Source: Nocardioides jiangxiensis (GTDB lineage: Bacteria > Actinomycetota > Actinomycetes > Propionibacteriales > Nocardioidaceae). From it: DNA of 64,000 bases. The translations under genes were made by a program, and so were the position numbers. Positions 36,049-46,092 of this stretch are shown here, in pieces. The stretch lies in assembly GCF_030580915.1 (NCBI RefSeq), contig NZ_JAUQTA010000001.1:744001-808000 (forward strand), given 5' to 3'. A model generated the notes under the pieces. The model was not told the origin of the DNA, did not search any database, and saw nothing but the letters and a program-made list of their open reading frames with translations. The stretch's first letter is position 1; each line of letters opens with the position of its first letter.

Positions 36049-36933
36049 ATGACGAACGCGATCGAGATCGCCGGGCTGGTCAAGACGTTCGGCTCGTTCC
36101 GGGCGCTCGACGGGCTCGACCTCACCGTGCGCACGGGCGAGGTCCACGGCTTCCTCGGACCCAACGGATCGGGCAAGTCGACCACCATCCGGGTCCTGCT
36201 CGGCCTCCTGCGTGCGAACGCCGGCATCGCGACGCTGCTCGGCGGCGACCCCTGGCGCGACGCCACGGAGCTGCACCGCCGCCTCGCCTACGTCCCCGGC
36301 GACGTGAACCTGTGGCCGCAGCTGACCGGCGGCGAGGTCATCGACCTGCTCGGTCGCCTGCGCGGCGGAGTCGACGCGGGCCGGCGCGACAAGCTCGTCG
36401 ACCGGTTCGGCCTGGACACGACCAAGCGCTCCCGCGCGTACTCCAAGGGCAACCGGCAGAAGGTCGCCCTCGTCGCGGCGTTCGCGAGCGACGCCGAGCT
36501 GCTCATCCTGGACGAGCCGACCAGCGGCCTCGACCCTCTCATGGAGGAGCTCTTCCGCGACTGCGTCAACGAGGAGCGCGACCGGGGCCGGACCGTGCTG
36601 CTCAGCAGCCACATCCTCAGCGAGGTCGAGGCGCTGTGTGACCGGGTGAGCATCATCAGCAAGGGCCGGACGGTCGAGACCGGCAGCCTCACCGAGCTGC
36701 GCCACCTGACCGAGACCAGCGTCGACGCGGTGCTGGACGGCCCGGTCCCCGACCTGCGCGACGTCGACGTACGTGACCTCCAGGTCGAGGGCCACCGGGT
36801 GCGCTGCCTGGTCGCCACCCCGGTCCTCGGCGTGCTCCTGGCGCGGCTCGGTACAGCGGGCATCGCCAGCCTGGTCTGCCAGCCCCCGACCCTCGAGCAG
36901 CTCTTCCTCCGCCACTACGGGGAGCAGGCGTGA
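36049..36933 (+). CDS. ABC transporter ATP-binding protein (drug/polyketide exporter type)
   Basis: A 294-residue ATPase of the DrrA-like group. Walker [14 protein letters not shown] (about 34-46), a variant signature [15 protein letters not shown] in place of LSGGQ, Walker [14 protein letters not shown] and the switch histidine in [13 protein letters not shown] are present, followed by a C-terminal regulatory extension (about 220-294). It pairs with the overlapping permease gene. A GGAGGC directly abuts the ATG, too close to be an ideal ribosome site. Probable role: export of a hydrophobic compound or antibiotic, giving self-protection; substrate unknown. The pair is inserted between maf and accA. 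Confidence 0.92.
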   Translation: MTNAIEIAGLVKTFGSFRALDGLDLTVRTGEVHGFLGPNGSGKSTTIRVLLGLLRANAGIATLLGGDPWRDATELHRRLAYVPGDVNLWPQLTGGEVIDLLGRLRGGVDAGRRDKLVDRFGLDTTKRSRAYSKGNRQKVALVAAFASDAELLILDEPTSGLDPLMEELFRDCVNEERDRGRTVLLSSHILSEVEALCDRVSIISKGRTVETGSLTELRHLTETSVDAVLDGPVPDLRDVDVRDLQVEGHRVRCLVATPVLGVLLARLGTAGIASLVCQPPTLEQLFLRHYGEQA

Positions 36934-38507
36934 CCGGCTGGCTGGTCCTGCTGCGGATGGCTCTGCGCCGTGACCGCGTCCTGATCCCCGCGTGGATCGC
37001 GGTCTTCGCGGCCGTGGCCGGTGGCAGCGCCGCAGCCACGGACTCGCTGTACTCCGACCCGCTCGCCCTCGCGAGCGCCGGGCACGCGGTCAACTCCGCC
37101 CCCGCACTGCTCGCGATGTACGGCCCCGTCTACGACGTGACCTCACTGGGTGCCGTCGGCCTGGTGAAGATGAACGCGATGGGCGCTGCCCTCGTCGGCC
37201 TGCTCGGCCTGCTCCTCGTCGCGCGCCACACCCGCGCCGACGAGGAGGTGGGCCGCACCGAGCTCGCAGCGGCGGGAGCGGTCGGTCGCCACGCAGCGCT
37301 CGCAGCCGCCCTCGCCACGAGCGTGATCACCGTCGTCGGGGTCGGCCTGGTCTCGGCGGTGGCCCTCGCCGCTGCGGGGCTCGACGCCGGGGGGTCCTTC
37401 GCCCTCGGGGCAGCCTGGGTGGGATGCGGCGTCGTCTTCGCCGCCGTCGGTGCGGTGGCGGCCCAGCTGACCACCGCGGCCCGCGCGAGCCGCGGGATCG
37501 CGGTCGGCCTGCTCGTCTCGGCGTACGTCGTGCGGGCGGTCGCCGACGCGAGCGGGCCGTCGTGGCTGACGTGGCTCTCCCCCGTGGGCTGGTCCCAGCA
37601 GGTGCGGGCGTACGCCGGCGACCGCTGGTGGCCCCTGGCGATCTCGCTCGCCGCGGCCGTGGTCGTGGCCGCCGGAGCGGTCCGCCTCGAGAGCCGCCGC
37701 GACCTGGGCGCTGGCCTGCTGGCCGATCGGCCGGGGCCTGCCGGCGGCGGTCCTCGCGGCACCCTCGGCCTCGCCTGGCGGCTGCACCGCACCGCCCTCC
37801 TCGGGTGGACCGTGGGGCTCGCTGTGCTCGGCGTCCTGCTCGGATCCATCGCAGGCAGTGTCAGCGGCTTCGTCGAGACCGACGCGGCTGCCGAGATGAT
37901 CCGCAAGCTCGGCGGCACCGCGCGCCTCGTCGATGCCTTCCTCGCTGCCGAGCTGGACTTCACCGGTCTGATGGCCGCAGCGTTCGCGCTCTCGATCACC
38001 GCCCGCCTCGCCGGGGAGGAGGCGCAGGGCCGCACGGAGGAGATCCTCGCCACGCCGACGGGGCGCCTGAGGTGGGTGCTCGGCCACCTCGCGGTCGCGG
38101 GAGCCGGGGCGGCGCTGCTCGTCCTCGTCGTCGGAGCAGGAGCCGGACTGTCCCGCAGCCTGGCAACCGGCGAGGTCAGCCAGCTCCCGTTGCTCGTCGG
38201 CGCGGCGGCGGTCCGCATCCCGGCGGTCTGGACGATGGCCGCCCTCGGCCTCCTCCTGTACGCCGTCGCGGCGCGCGCCGCCGTCCTCGGCTGGGCCGCG
38301 CTGGTCGGTGTCGTGGTGCTCGGTGAGTTCGGCCCGCTGCTCCGGCTGCCGGTGTGGATGCAGGACCTGTCGCCGTACCGGCACGTGCCGGCACTGCCCG
38401 GCGGCGACCTCGAGGTGGTGCCCCTGGTGGCTCTCTGCGCGGTGGCCGTCGGCCTCGTCGCCCTCGGCGGCGTGCTCTTCGGGCGCCGCGACGTCACCAC
38501 CGGTTGA
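36930..38507 (+). CDS. ABC exporter permease, polyketide-antibiotic exporter family
   Basis: A 525-residue membrane protein with about twelve hydrophobic segments arranged as two similar halves (first half starts [20 protein letters not shown], second [20 protein letters not shown]), matching the fused ABC-2 permeases annotated as exporters of polyketide antibiotics. The first external loop after segment 1 ([20 protein letters not shown]) and the motif [19 protein letters not shown], matched by [20 protein letters not shown] in the second half, are hallmarks of this family. GTG start overlaps the ATPase stop (GTGA). The complex is probably a dimer of the ATPase with this single permease. Substrate cannot be predicted. 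Confidence 0.92.
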   Translation: MTGWLVLLRMALRRDRVLIPAWIAVFAAVAGGSAAATDSLYSDPLALASAGHAVNSAPALLAMYGPVYDVTSLGAVGLVKMNAMGAALVGLLGLLLVARHTRADEEVGRTELAAAGAVGRHAALAAALATSVITVVGVGLVSAVALAAAGLDAGGSFALGAAWVGCGVVFAAVGAVAAQLTTAARASRGIAVGLLVSAYVVRAVADASGPSWLTWLSPVGWSQQVRAYAGDRWWPLAISLAAAVVVAAGAVRLESRRDLGAGLLADRPGPAGGGPRGTLGLAWRLHRTALLGWTVGLAVLGVLLGSIAGSVSGFVETDAAAEMIRKLGGTARLVDAFLAAELDFTGLMAAAFALSITARLAGEEAQGRTEEILATPTGRLRWVLGHLAVAGAGAALLVLVVGAGAGLSRSLATGEVSQLPLLVGAAAVRIPAVWTMAALGLLLYAVAARAAVLGWAALVGVVVLGEFGPLLRLPVWMQDLSPYRHVPALPGGDLEVVPLVALCAVAVGLVALGGVLFGRRDVTTG

Positions 38508-38583
38508 GCGGGCGGACTGCGTCAATCGTTCCGCGTGGCGGTCCACACACCGGTGTACGGCGCAATGGGACGCGTTGTACCCC

Positions 38584-38589
38584 TAGACT
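38584..38589 (+). promoter_or_regulatory. -10 element of accA
   Basis: TAGACT about 36 bases before the accA GTG; leaves a short leader carrying AGGAG. Confidence 0.5.
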
Positions 38590-38625
38590 CGCTCGACGAG
38601 CCCGACATGGAAACAGGAGTGTGCC

Positions 38626-40425
38626 GTGCCCGAGATCAAGCCCCTGCAGAAGGTCCTCATCGCCAACCGTGGTGAGATCGCCGTCCGCGTCATCCGCGCC
38701 TGCAAGGACGCCGGCATCGGCTCCGTGGCCGTGTACGCCGAGCCGGACCGTGACGCGCTGTTCGTCCGACTCGCCGACGAGGCCTACAGCCTCAACGGTT
38801 CGACGCCGGCCGACTCGTACCTCGTGATCGAGAAGATCATCGCCGTCGCCAAGGAGTCGGGCGCCGACTCCGTGCACCCCGGCTACGGCTTCCTCGCCGA
38901 GAACGCCAACTTCGCCCAGGCCGTCATCGACGCGGGGCTGACCTGGATCGGCCCCTCGCCGGAGGCCATCGACGGCCTCGGCGACAAGGCCAAGGCGAAG
39001 CAGATCGCGCTGGCCGCCGGCGCCCCGCTGGCCCCGGGTCTCAAGGACCCGGTCAAGGACGCCGACGAGATCGTCGCGTTCGCCAAGGAGCACGGCCTCC
39101 CGGTCGCCATCAAGGCGGTCTTCGGTGGTGGCGGTCGCGGCCTCAAGGTCGCCCGCACGCTGGAGGAGATCCCGGAGCTGTTCGAGTCCGCGACCCGTGA
39201 GGCGATCTCCGCCTTCGGTCGTGGCGAGTGCCTCGTGGAGAAGTTCCTCGACAAGCCGCGTCACGTCGAGACCCAGTGCCTCGCGGACAAGCACGGCAAC
39301 GTCGTGGTCGTCTCCACCCGCGACTGCTCGCTGCAGCGTCGCCACCAGAAGCTGGTCGAGGAGGCCCCCGCGCCGTTCCTCACCGACGAGCAGAACGAGC
39401 GCCTCTACGAGTCCTCGAAGGCGATCCTGCGCGAGGCCGGCTACGTCGGCGCGGGCACGTGTGAGTTCCTCGTCGCCAACGACGGCACGATCTCCTTCCT
39501 CGAGGTCAACACCCGCCTCCAGGTCGAGCACTGTGTCTCCGAGGAGGTCACCGGCATCGACCTGGTCCGCGAGATGTTCCGCATCGCCGCGGGCGAGGAG
39601 CTCGGCTACGACGACCCCGAGGTCCGTGGCCACTCGATCGAGTTCCGCATCAACGCCGAGGACGGCGGCAACAACTTCATGCCGGCGCCGGGCACGCTGA
39701 CCAAGTGGAACCCGCCGCAGGGCCCGGGCATCCGCATCGACGGTGGCTACGAGGTCGGCGAGACCGTCCCGGGCGCCTTCGACTCCCTGGTCGCCAAGCT
39801 GATCGTCACCGGCAAGGACCGCACGCAGGCCATCGAGCGCTCGCGTCGTGCCATCGCCGAGTTCGAGGTCGACGGCATGCCGACCGCCCTCACCTTCGAC
39901 GAGGTCATCGTCAACGACCCGGCCTGGGTGGGCGCGTCCAACCCGACCGGCGAGGGCTCCTTCGACGTCTACACGACGTGGATCGAGACCGAGTTCAACA
40001 ACACGATCGAGCCCTACAAGGGCGAGTTCGGAAGCGACGAGGAGGGCTCTGCTGCTGGGGAGCGCCAGAAGGTCGTCGTCGAGGTCGGTGGCAAGCGCCT
40101 CGAGGTCGTCATCCCGGCCGGTCTCGGTGGCCTCTCCGCCGGTGGCGGTGCCGCTGCGGCGAAGAAGCCGAAGGCCTCCCGCAAGAAGGCCGGCGCCAAC
40201 GTCTCCGGTGACGCCGTTGCGTCCCCGATGCAGGGCACCATCGTCAAGATCGCCGTCGAGGAGGGCCAGGAGGTCGCCGAGGGCGACGTCATCGTGGTCA
40301 TCGAGGCGATGAAGATGGAGCAGCCGCTCAAGGCGCACAAGGCCGGTGTCGTCACCGGCCTGGCCGCCGAGGTCGGCGCGACCGTCCCGCAGGGCGAGGT
40401 CATCTGCGAGCTCAAGGAAGCCTGA
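38626..40425 (+). CDS. accA: Acyl-CoA carboxylase alpha subunit: biotin carboxylase fused to biotin carboxyl carrier
   Basis: A 599-residue subunit of the AccA3 type. Residues 1-450 form the biotin carboxylase: [20 protein letters not shown] (6-25), [15 protein letters not shown], the glycine-rich ATP loop [13 protein letters not shown] and [21 protein letters not shown] flexible Ala/Lys/Gly-rich linker (about 480-525) leads to the carrier domain, whose biotinylation motif EAMKM places the acceptor at Lys563. It carboxylates biotin with ATP and bicarbonate and hands it to AccD for malonyl- or methylmalonyl-CoA. birA lies 6 kb upstream. GTG start with AGGAG ahead of it. It ends at a strong convergent terminator. 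Confidence 0.97.
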   Translation: MPEIKPLQKVLIANRGEIAVRVIRACKDAGIGSVAVYAEPDRDALFVRLADEAYSLNGSTPADSYLVIEKIIAVAKESGADSVHPGYGFLAENANFAQAVIDAGLTWIGPSPEAIDGLGDKAKAKQIALAAGAPLAPGLKDPVKDADEIVAFAKEHGLPVAIKAVFGGGGRGLKVARTLEEIPELFESATREAISAFGRGECLVEKFLDKPRHVETQCLADKHGNVVVVSTRDCSLQRRHQKLVEEAPAPFLTDEQNERLYESSKAILREAGYVGAGTCEFLVANDGTISFLEVNTRLQVEHCVSEEVTGIDLVREMFRIAAGEELGYDDPEVRGHSIEFRINAEDGGNNFMPAPGTLTKWNPPQGPGIRIDGGYEVGETVPGAFDSLVAKLIVTGKDRTQAIERSRRAIAEFEVDGMPTALTFDEVIVNDPAWVGASNPTGEGSFDVYTTWIETEFNNTIEPYKGEFGSDEEGSAAGERQKVVVEVGGKRLEVVIPAGLGGLSAGGGAAAAKKPKASRKKAGANVSGDAVASPMQGTIVKIAVEEGQEVAEGDVIVVIEAMKMEQPLKAHKAGVVTGLAAEVGATVPQGEVICELKEA

Positions 40426-40444
40426 GCCACACCAGCCTGAACGC

Positions 40445-40481
40445 CGAAGGGCGCCCACCTCCTCGAGGTGGGCGCCCTTCG
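40445..40481. terminator. Bidirectional terminator between accA and the SpoIID-domain gene
   Basis: CGAAGGGCGCCCACCT (40445-40460) and its complement (40466-40481) give a perfect 16-bp stem with loop CCTCG. Confidence 0.85.
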
Positions 40482-40529
40482 CGCTGTGCGGGCGATGCTC
40501 GCCACGGAACCTCCTCGCCGCGGGACCCC

Positions 40530-41747
40530 TCAGGGCGTCGTGGTCGGACGGCCGGTGATCGCGAAGTAGGTCGACCGCAGGCCGAACCAGCTGCGGAACG
40601 TGTCGCCGTAGACGGTCACCACCTTGCCGCCGGTCCCGGTGAAGGTCAGCTTCGAGACGTGGTGGTCGTCGTTCATCAGCACGCTCACCTTGGCGACGTT
40701 CGCGATGCCGGTCTTCTTCTCGATGTCCGCGACGTCCACCGTCGCCGACCAGCTGTGGTTCGGGTTGCCGAAGCTGCCGTCGGAGCGCTTCCACGCGTCG
40801 TACGGGTCGTCCTTCGCGGGAAGGTAGGAGAAGGAGCCGGCGCTGGTGAAGCCGCCCGAGCTGGAGGAGAACTGGGTGAAGGCCGGCTTCCCGCCCGAGG
40901 TCAGGATGACGCCCTTGGTCGCCGCGATGGCGGCGTTGCTGGCCGCCCACTCCGCGTCGTTCCCGCCGTAGACCTGGCAGCTGGTCGTGTCGCAGATGTC
41001 GTACGTCGAGCCCTGCGGCGTCTGCAGCTGGTACGCCGCGTACGTGCGTGCCGCGACGGCCTGCGCCGCAACCGCGTCGGGATCCCAGGAGGCCGGCATC
41101 TCCGAGGGGACCACGCCCTTGAGGTAGTCCTCGAGCGACAGCACGTTGATCGTGTCGCGGTCGGTCGAGGTCGCGCTCGGGCGCACGGCTGCGAGGTTGC
41201 CACGGAACCGGTGGCTGGTGCCGGCGTAGTACAGCCGGATCGGCTGACCGCCCGCGGTGAAGGCGCCGTCCCCGTCGAAGGTGGTCCAGCGGGTCCAGGT
41301 CCCCTGGATGAGGTAGTCGACCGACGCCCGGTTGCCGCTGGCCACCTCCAGCCGCCAGCGCTCGGCGCCGTTCGACGGCAGGGCACGGACCTCGCCCGTC
41401 GGCAGCAGGACGCCGAGGCCCGACCGCGGACCGACCACGACGTCACGGCTGGTGTCCGCGGAGATCTTCACCCGGATCGTGCGCGCGAGCGTCGAGCGGG
41501 AGGTGCCCGGGTAGTAGAACGAGGTGATCTGCTGCCAGGTCTGGCCGGCCAGCGCCGCACCCTGGGCGCCGTACTGCGACATGCCGTGGCCGTGGCCGTA
41601 GCCGTGCCCGGCGAGCGTGACGGTGCCGGTCGACGGCAGCGTGTACGCCGTCGTGGTCGCCGCCGAGGCCGGCGCCGCGTCGAGGCCGGTCCCCACGAGG
41701 ACGCTGGAGAGGAGGGCCGTGGTCAGACCGAGGGCACCGCGGCGCAT
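40530..41747 (-). CDS. Secreted SpoIID/LytB-domain protein
   Basis: A 405-residue exported protein. Signal peptide residues 1-29 (ALGLTTALLSSVLVGTGLDAAPASA) with a probable cleavage after ASA. The region GHGYGHGHGMSQYGAQGAALAG (about 47-68) is the conserved start of SpoIID-like proteins, and the core domain contains NVLSLEDYLKGVVPSEMPASW, AQAVAARTYAAYQL and TQFSSSSGGFTS. SpoIID of Bacillus is a lytic transglycosylase acting on denuded glycan; non-sporulating actinobacteria carry related proteins of unknown role. The conserved catalytic glutamate is present in VVPSEMP. ATG at 41747 has GGAG before it. The 115 bases upstream contain its promoter, which I could not define. Confidence 0.88.
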   Translation of the reverse strand: MRRGALGLTTALLSSVLVGTGLDAAPASAATTTAYTLPSTGTVTLAGHGYGHGHGMSQYGAQGAALAGQTWQQITSFYYPGTSRSTLARTIRVKISADTSRDVVVGPRSGLGVLLPTGEVRALPSNGAERWRLEVASGNRASVDYLIQGTWTRWTTFDGDGAFTAGGQPIRLYYAGTSHRFRGNLAAVRPSATSTDRDTINVLSLEDYLKGVVPSEMPASWDPDAVAAQAVAARTYAAYQLQTPQGSTYDICDTTSCQVYGGNDAEWAASNAAIAATKGVILTSGGKPAFTQFSSSSGGFTSAGSFSYLPAKDDPYDAWKRSDGSFGNPNHSWSATVDVADIEKKTGIANVAKVSVLMNDDHHVSKLTFTGTGGKVVTVYGDTFRSWFGLRSTYFAITGRPTTTP

Positions 41748-41863
41748 GAAGGGACTCCGTGACTCGTGGGACTGTTGGGAAGCGTGAGGTCCCAGAATGC
41801 GCAGGCGAATCGCCCGATTCAAGGTCTACCGGCGAACTACAGATATGGAATTCGCCACGTGGG

Positions 41864-43255
41864 TCAGGCGCGGTGCAGGCGGCGAGCGGCCTCGGCGACC
41901 GAGCCGGACATCGACGGGTAGACCGTGAAGACGTGGGCGAGCTGGTCAGCCGTGATCCGCTCGGTCACCGCGACGGCGATCGGGTGGATCAGCTCGCTGG
42001 CGTGCGGTCCGACGACCACTCCCCCGAGGACCCGGCCCGAGCCGGGGCTGATCAGCAGCTTCACGAAGCCGTCCTTGACGCCCTGCATCTTGGCGCGCGA
42101 GTTGCTCGCGAGCGGCTGCAGGACGACCTCGGCGAAGGCCTTGCCGTCGTCGACCGACTTCTGGGTCAGCCCCACCGTGGCGATCTCCGGCGAGGTGAAG
42201 ACGTTCGACGCGACGATGCCCAGGTCGAGGGGAGCCACCGCGTCACCGAGCACGTGCCACATCGCGATGCGGCCCTGCATCGCCGCCACCGACGCGAGCA
42301 TGAAGACGCCGGTGCAGTCGCCGGCGGCGTAGACGCCCCGCGCGGTGGTGCGCGAGACGCGGTCGACCTTGATGAACCCGCCCTCGTCGAGCTCGACGCC
42401 GGCCTCCTCCAGGCCGAGGCCGCGGGTGTTGGGGATCGAGCCGAGCGCCAGCAGGCAGTGCGACCCGCTGACGGTGCGGCCGTCCTCCAGCTCGACCGTG
42501 ACGACGTCGCCGTCGCGCGTCACGGACTTCATGCGGGACTTGCCGAGCACCTCCATGCCGCGACGCTTGAAGACGTCCTCGAGCACGGTCGCCGCGTCGG
42601 CGTCCTCACCGGGGAGCACGCGGTCGCGGCTGGAGACGAGGGTGACGTCGACCCCGATGCCGTTGTAGGCGCTGGCGAACTCGGCGCCGGTGACGCCGGA
42701 GCCGACGACGATCAGCTTGGTGGGGACCTCGTCGAGGTCGTAGACCTGCTCCCAGGTCAGGATCCGCTCGCCGTCGGGCTGGGCGCTCGACAGGGTGCGC
42801 GGAGCGGCACCGGTCGAGACGAGGACCGCGTCCGCGTCGTACGACGTCTCGGTGCCGTCCGGTGCGGTCGCGACCACGCGCGACGGACCGTCGAGACGAC
42901 CACGACCCTTGACGACGGTGATGCCGGCCTTCGCCAGACCTGCAGCGATGTCGGCGGACTGGTCGGCGGCGAGCTGCTTCACCCGGGCGTTGACGCGGGC
43001 GAGGTCCACGCCGATGGCGGCAGCCGCGTCACCCTGGTGGTCCTTGAGGAAGATGCCGAGCTCACCGGCGACCTCGACCTGGTTCATCACGTCGGCGGTC
43101 GCGATGAGGGTCTTCGAGGGCACGCAGTCGGTGAGCACCGCCGAGCCGCCGATGCCGTCGCTGTCGACGACGGTCACCTCCGCGCCGAGCTGTGCGGCGA
43201 CCAGCGCCGACTCGTAGCCACCCGGACCGCCACCGATGATCACCACGCGCGTCAT
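41864..43255 (-). CDS. lpdA: NAD(P)H-quinone dehydrogenase, LpdA type
   Basis: A 463-residue pyridine nucleotide-disulfide oxidoreductase fold protein. FAD-binding start RVVIIGGGPGGYESALVAAQ (3-22) and NAD-binding VVGSGVTGAEFASAYNGIGV are intact, but the redox centre reads GGSAVLTDCVPSK: only C44 remains, with alanine at the place of the first cysteine. The catalytic His-Glu pair near the C-terminus is replaced too (YPSMSGS). Both losses are those described for M. tuberculosis LpdA (Rv3303c), an NAD(P)H:quinone reductase and not a lipoamide dehydrogenase. It is monocistronic, with CAGGAT six bases before the ATG as a possible leaderless promoter. The true Lpd is encoded 7 kb away. Confidence 0.92.
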   Translation of the reverse strand: MTRVVIIGGGPGGYESALVAAQLGAEVTVVDSDGIGGSAVLTDCVPSKTLIATADVMNQVEVAGELGIFLKDHQGDAAAAIGVDLARVNARVKQLAADQSADIAAGLAKAGITVVKGRGRLDGPSRVVATAPDGTETSYDADAVLVSTGAAPRTLSSAQPDGERILTWEQVYDLDEVPTKLIVVGSGVTGAEFASAYNGIGVDVTLVSSRDRVLPGEDADAATVLEDVFKRRGMEVLGKSRMKSVTRDGDVVTVELEDGRTVSGSHCLLALGSIPNTRGLGLEEAGVELDEGGFIKVDRVSRTTARGVYAAGDCTGVFMLASVAAMQGRIAMWHVLGDAVAPLDLGIVASNVFTSPEIATVGLTQKSVDDGKAFAEVVLQPLASNSRAKMQGVKDGFVKLLISPGSGRVLGGVVVGPHASELIHPIAVAVTERITADQLAHVFTVYPSMSGSVAEAARRLHRA

Positions 43256-43270
43256 GGGGTCATCCTGCCA

Positions 43271-43302
43271 GCCCGTCCTCCGGTGTGGACCGGAGGACGG
43301 GC
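43271..43302 (-). terminator. Terminator of the sulfonate transporter operon
   Basis: GCCCGTCCTCCGGT (43271-43284) and ACCGGAGGACGGGC (43289-43302) make a perfect 14-bp stem with loop GTGG, 26 bases beyond the permease stop and directly upstream of lpdA. Confidence 0.8.
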
Positions 43303-43327
43303 ATCGCACGGACTCACGCCATCCGGG

Positions 43328-44170
43328 TCAGGGACGCCAGCGCGAGAAGCGCCGTTCGAGGGCGACCAGCCCGTAGTTCACCCCGAGGCCGAGGACGGAC
43401 GTCGTGAGGATCGCGGCGTACATCTTCGGGATCAGCATGTTGTTGTTGGAGTAGCTGATCAGGAAGCCGAGGCCGGCATTGGCTCCCACGATCTCCGCCG
43501 CGATGAGCACCAGGATCGCCGCCGCACCCGAGATCCGGATGCCGGTGAAGATCGTCGGCACGGCCGCCGGGAAGACCACCTTGCGGAATGTTGCGACCGG
43601 CGAAAGTCCCAGCACCTTCGCCGATCGCAACAGCTGGGGGTCGACCGTCGCCACGCCCGCGATCGTGCTGAGCAGGATCGGGAAGAAGCAGGCGTAGGTG
43701 ATGATCGCGATCTTCGAGGCCTCGCCGATGCCGAGCAGCAGCGTGAACACCGGGAGCAGCGCGAGCGCGGCGGTGTTGCGGAAGACCTCGAGGACCGGCT
43801 GGAAGAACTCGCGCACCGGGCGGTACCACGCGATCGCCGCACCGGTCGGGATCGCGAGCACGGTCGCGAGCAGGAAGCCCGTCGCGGACCGCACGAGGCT
43901 CGCGTGGAGGTGACGCGCGAGCTCACCGCTGCGGACCAGGTCCCCCCACGCCCCGAGCACGACGTGCAGGGGCGGGATGAAGTAGTCGTCCACCAGGCCG
44001 ACCCGCGGGAGCACCTCCCACAGCAGGGCCACCGTCAGCACGCCCGCCACACCGCGGGTGACCGTCACGGCACGCCTGCGACCGGGCGACACACCGCGTG
44101 CCCGGACCGCAGCCTCCTGGCGCGGGTTGGGCCGCGCCTCGGTGCGCTCGTCGAGAAGGCTAGGCGACAT
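43328..44170 (-). CDS. ABC transporter permease, aliphatic sulfonate/nitrate/taurine type
   Basis: A 280-residue importer permease of the SsuC/TauC family. A cytoplasmic N-terminus rich in arginine precedes about six hydrophobic segments (first VTRGVAGVLTVALLWEVLP). The ATPase-coupling EAA loop is seen as LLRSAKVLGLSPVATFRKVV then FPAAVPTIFTGIRIS. Its ATG at 44170 lies 11 bases inside the end of the ATPase gene, so translation is coupled. It forms an importer with the following ATPase and lipoprotein. The substrate is likely an organosulfur compound, because a flavin monooxygenase gene lies in the same operon; this is an inference. Confidence 0.92.
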   Translation of the reverse strand: MSPSLLDERTEARPNPRQEAAVRARGVSPGRRRAVTVTRGVAGVLTVALLWEVLPRVGLVDDYFIPPLHVVLGAWGDLVRSGELARHLHASLVRSATGFLLATVLAIPTGAAIAWYRPVREFFQPVLEVFRNTAALALLPVFTLLLGIGEASKIAIITYACFFPILLSTIAGVATVDPQLLRSAKVLGLSPVATFRKVVFPAAVPTIFTGIRISGAAAILVLIAAEIVGANAGLGFLISYSNNNMLIPKMYAAILTTSVLGLGVNYGLVALERRFSRWRP

Positions 44171-44984
44171 GCGCTGCCTCCTTGCGGTGCGCCGGGACGT
44201 GCTCCTCGCGGAGCAGCGTCCACACCTGGTGCCGGTACGCCGCGAACTCGGCCGTCGCCCGCACGTCCCGGTCCCCTGCACCGGAACGGTCGAGGTCGAT
44301 GTCGACGATCGCCTTGATCCGGCCCGGCCGGCCGCTCATCACCGCGACGCGCTGGCCGAGGAAGACCGCCTCGTCGATGTCGTGGGTGATGAAGACGACC
44401 GTGGTGCCGGTGCGCTGCCAGATCGCGACCAGCTCCTCCTGGAGCCGCTCCCGCGTCTGGGCGTCGAGGGCGCCGTACGGCTCGTCCATGAGCAGGACCT
44501 CCGGCTGGTAGGAGAGGCTGCGCGCGATCGCGACGCGCTGCTTCATGCCCCCGGAGAGCTCGTGCGGGTAGCGCCCGGCGAACTCGCTGAGGCCGACCAG
44601 CTCCAGGTAGGTCTGCGCCCTCTCCTGGCGCTGCGCCTTCGACAGGCCGCCCCTGGCCTCGAGCGCGAACTCGACGTTGGCCTGGGCGGTCCGCCACGGG
44701 AGCAGCGTGTACTGCTGGAAGACCACGGAGCGGTCGAGGCCGGGCCCGGTGATCGGGGTGCCGTCGATCGTCAGGCTGCCCGAGGTGGGCCGGGCCAGCC
44801 CCGCGATCAGGTCGAGCACCGTGGACTTGCCGCAACCCGAGGGGCCCACGACCGTGAGGAACTCACCGGCAGCGATGTCGAGGTCGAGCCCCTCCAGGGC
44901 CACGAACTCGCGCAGCTGCCGGTCGTCGTTGCCGCGGACCAGGAAGGTCTGCCCGACGTCACGCAGCTCGATACGGGAACTCAT
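44160..44984 (-). CDS. ABC transporter ATP-binding protein, SsuB type
   Basis: A 274-residue importer ATPase with Walker A VVGPSGCGKST (about 45-55), Q-loop VFQQYTLLPWRT, signature ELSGGMKQRVAIARSL, Walker B VLLMDEPYGALDA and switch FITHDIDEA, all characteristic of SsuB/TauB ATPases. GAGGAGGCGGCG precedes the ATG at 44984. It is separated from the upstream binding-protein gene by 10 bases and overlaps the permease gene. The C-terminal tail is longer than the core and slightly acidic, then basic. It energises uptake by the adjacent permease. Confidence 0.94.
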   Translation of the reverse strand: MSSRIELRDVGQTFLVRGNDDRQLREFVALEGLDLDIAAGEFLTVVGPSGCGKSTVLDLIAGLARPTSGSLTIDGTPITGPGLDRSVVFQQYTLLPWRTAQANVEFALEARGGLSKAQRQERAQTYLELVGLSEFAGRYPHELSGGMKQRVAIARSLSYQPEVLLMDEPYGALDAQTRERLQEELVAIWQRTGTTVVFITHDIDEAVFLGQRVAVMSGRPGRIKAIVDIDLDRSGAGDRDVRATAEFAAYRHQVWTLLREEHVPAHRKEAAHVA

Positions 44985-44994
44985 CGCCGCCTCC

Positions 44995-46029
44995 TCACGC
45001 GTTCGGGTTGAACTCGTTGGTGTAGACGTCGGACGGCTTGATCGTCGACGTGTCGACGTCACCGCGCGAGCCGAGCCAGTCGAGCCAGATCGAGATGTCC
45101 TTGTCCGCGATCACGCCGCCCTTGCTGGAGACGCCGGTGCTGCCGTTCCAGTTCTTGTCGACGGCCTCGACCTGGTCGGCGTACCCGTGCTCGGTGAGCC
45201 ACGCGTCGTAGACCTTCAGGACGTCCTCACGCTGGTGCGACTCGATGTAGTCGATCGCGTAGGAGATGCCCGAGACGAGCGTCCTGTCGGCGTCCTTGTG
45301 CTTCTCGATCCAGTCGTTGCGCAGGGCGACGCCACCGCCGTTGTAGTAGCCGACGACGTCGCTGTCCTTCACCAGCGTGTCGATCGGCACGGCGTCTGCG
45401 AGGGGCTTCAGCTGGCCGACGCCGACGTACGCCGCATCGACCTGTCCGTTCGACAGTGCCTGGGCGGTGTTGAGCGGCGGCAGCGGGACCAGCGTGACCT
45501 TCTTGATCTGGGCCTTGGTCAGCCCGCCCTTGGCGAACCACGTGTCGAGGACCGCCTCTGCGTTGGCTCCGAGCGTGTTGACCGCGACCTTCTTGCCGAT
45601 GAAGGAGTGCGGGTCCTTGGTCAGGCCCGAGCCCTTCTTCGCCACGATCGCCGAGCCGGTCTTCGCGTTGGTGCCGTAGGTCGAGACCACGGCCTTGATC
45701 GGGACGCCGGTGGCGACGGTCTGGGCGATCGCGCCGTAGAACGCCGAGGAGGAGATGTCGACCTGGTTGCTGGCGAGCGCCCGCAGCGACTCGGGGCCAC
45801 CCTGGACGTCACCGACCTTCTTCAGCGAGATGCCGGGCAGCTTGCCGAGCGCGTCGGCCAGCTGCAGCGGGTCCACGGAGCCGGGGTAGCTCTGGTAGCG
45901 GACCGTGGTCTTGCCGTCCGTCGTCGTCGCATCAGCTGCACCGCAGGCCGTGAGCCCACCGAGCAGCGCGGCTGCGGCGGTGGTGCCCGCCAGCAGGCGT
46001 CGGACGGAGGCGGTCGTGGTGGTGCTCAT
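44995..46029 (-). CDS. Lipoprotein substrate-binding protein of the sulfonate-type importer
   Basis: A 344-residue exported binding protein with an N-terminal signal and lipobox LTAC (C29 in LLGGLTACGA) for lipid anchoring. The mature part has the SsuA/TauA two-lobe fold pattern: RYQSYPGSVDPLQLADALG, SNQVDISSSAFYGAIAQ, KVAVNTLGANAEAVLDTW and VDAAYVGVGQLKPLAD. AGAGGA lies before the ATG. It is the second gene after the flavin monooxygenase, 63 bases downstream of it. Ligand-contact residues cannot be read with certainty; alkanesulfonates, taurine or other small organosulfur compounds are the candidates. Confidence 0.92.
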   Translation of the reverse strand: MSTTTTASVRRLLAGTTAAAALLGGLTACGAADATTTDGKTTVRYQSYPGSVDPLQLADALGKLPGISLKKVGDVQGGPESLRALASNQVDISSSAFYGAIAQTVATGVPIKAVVSTYGTNAKTGSAIVAKKGSGLTKDPHSFIGKKVAVNTLGANAEAVLDTWFAKGGLTKAQIKKVTLVPLPPLNTAQALSNGQVDAAYVGVGQLKPLADAVPIDTLVKDSDVVGYYNGGGVALRNDWIEKHKDADRTLVSGISYAIDYIESHQREDVLKVYDAWLTEHGYADQVEAVDKNWNGSTGVSSKGGVIADKDISIWLDWLGSRGDVDTSTIKPSDVYTNEFNPNA

Positions 46030-46092
46030 GGATGGTTCCTCTCGGTGTTTCTTCTCGGGGTGGGATGCAGCTGATGGAGCGGGTGGAGCGGG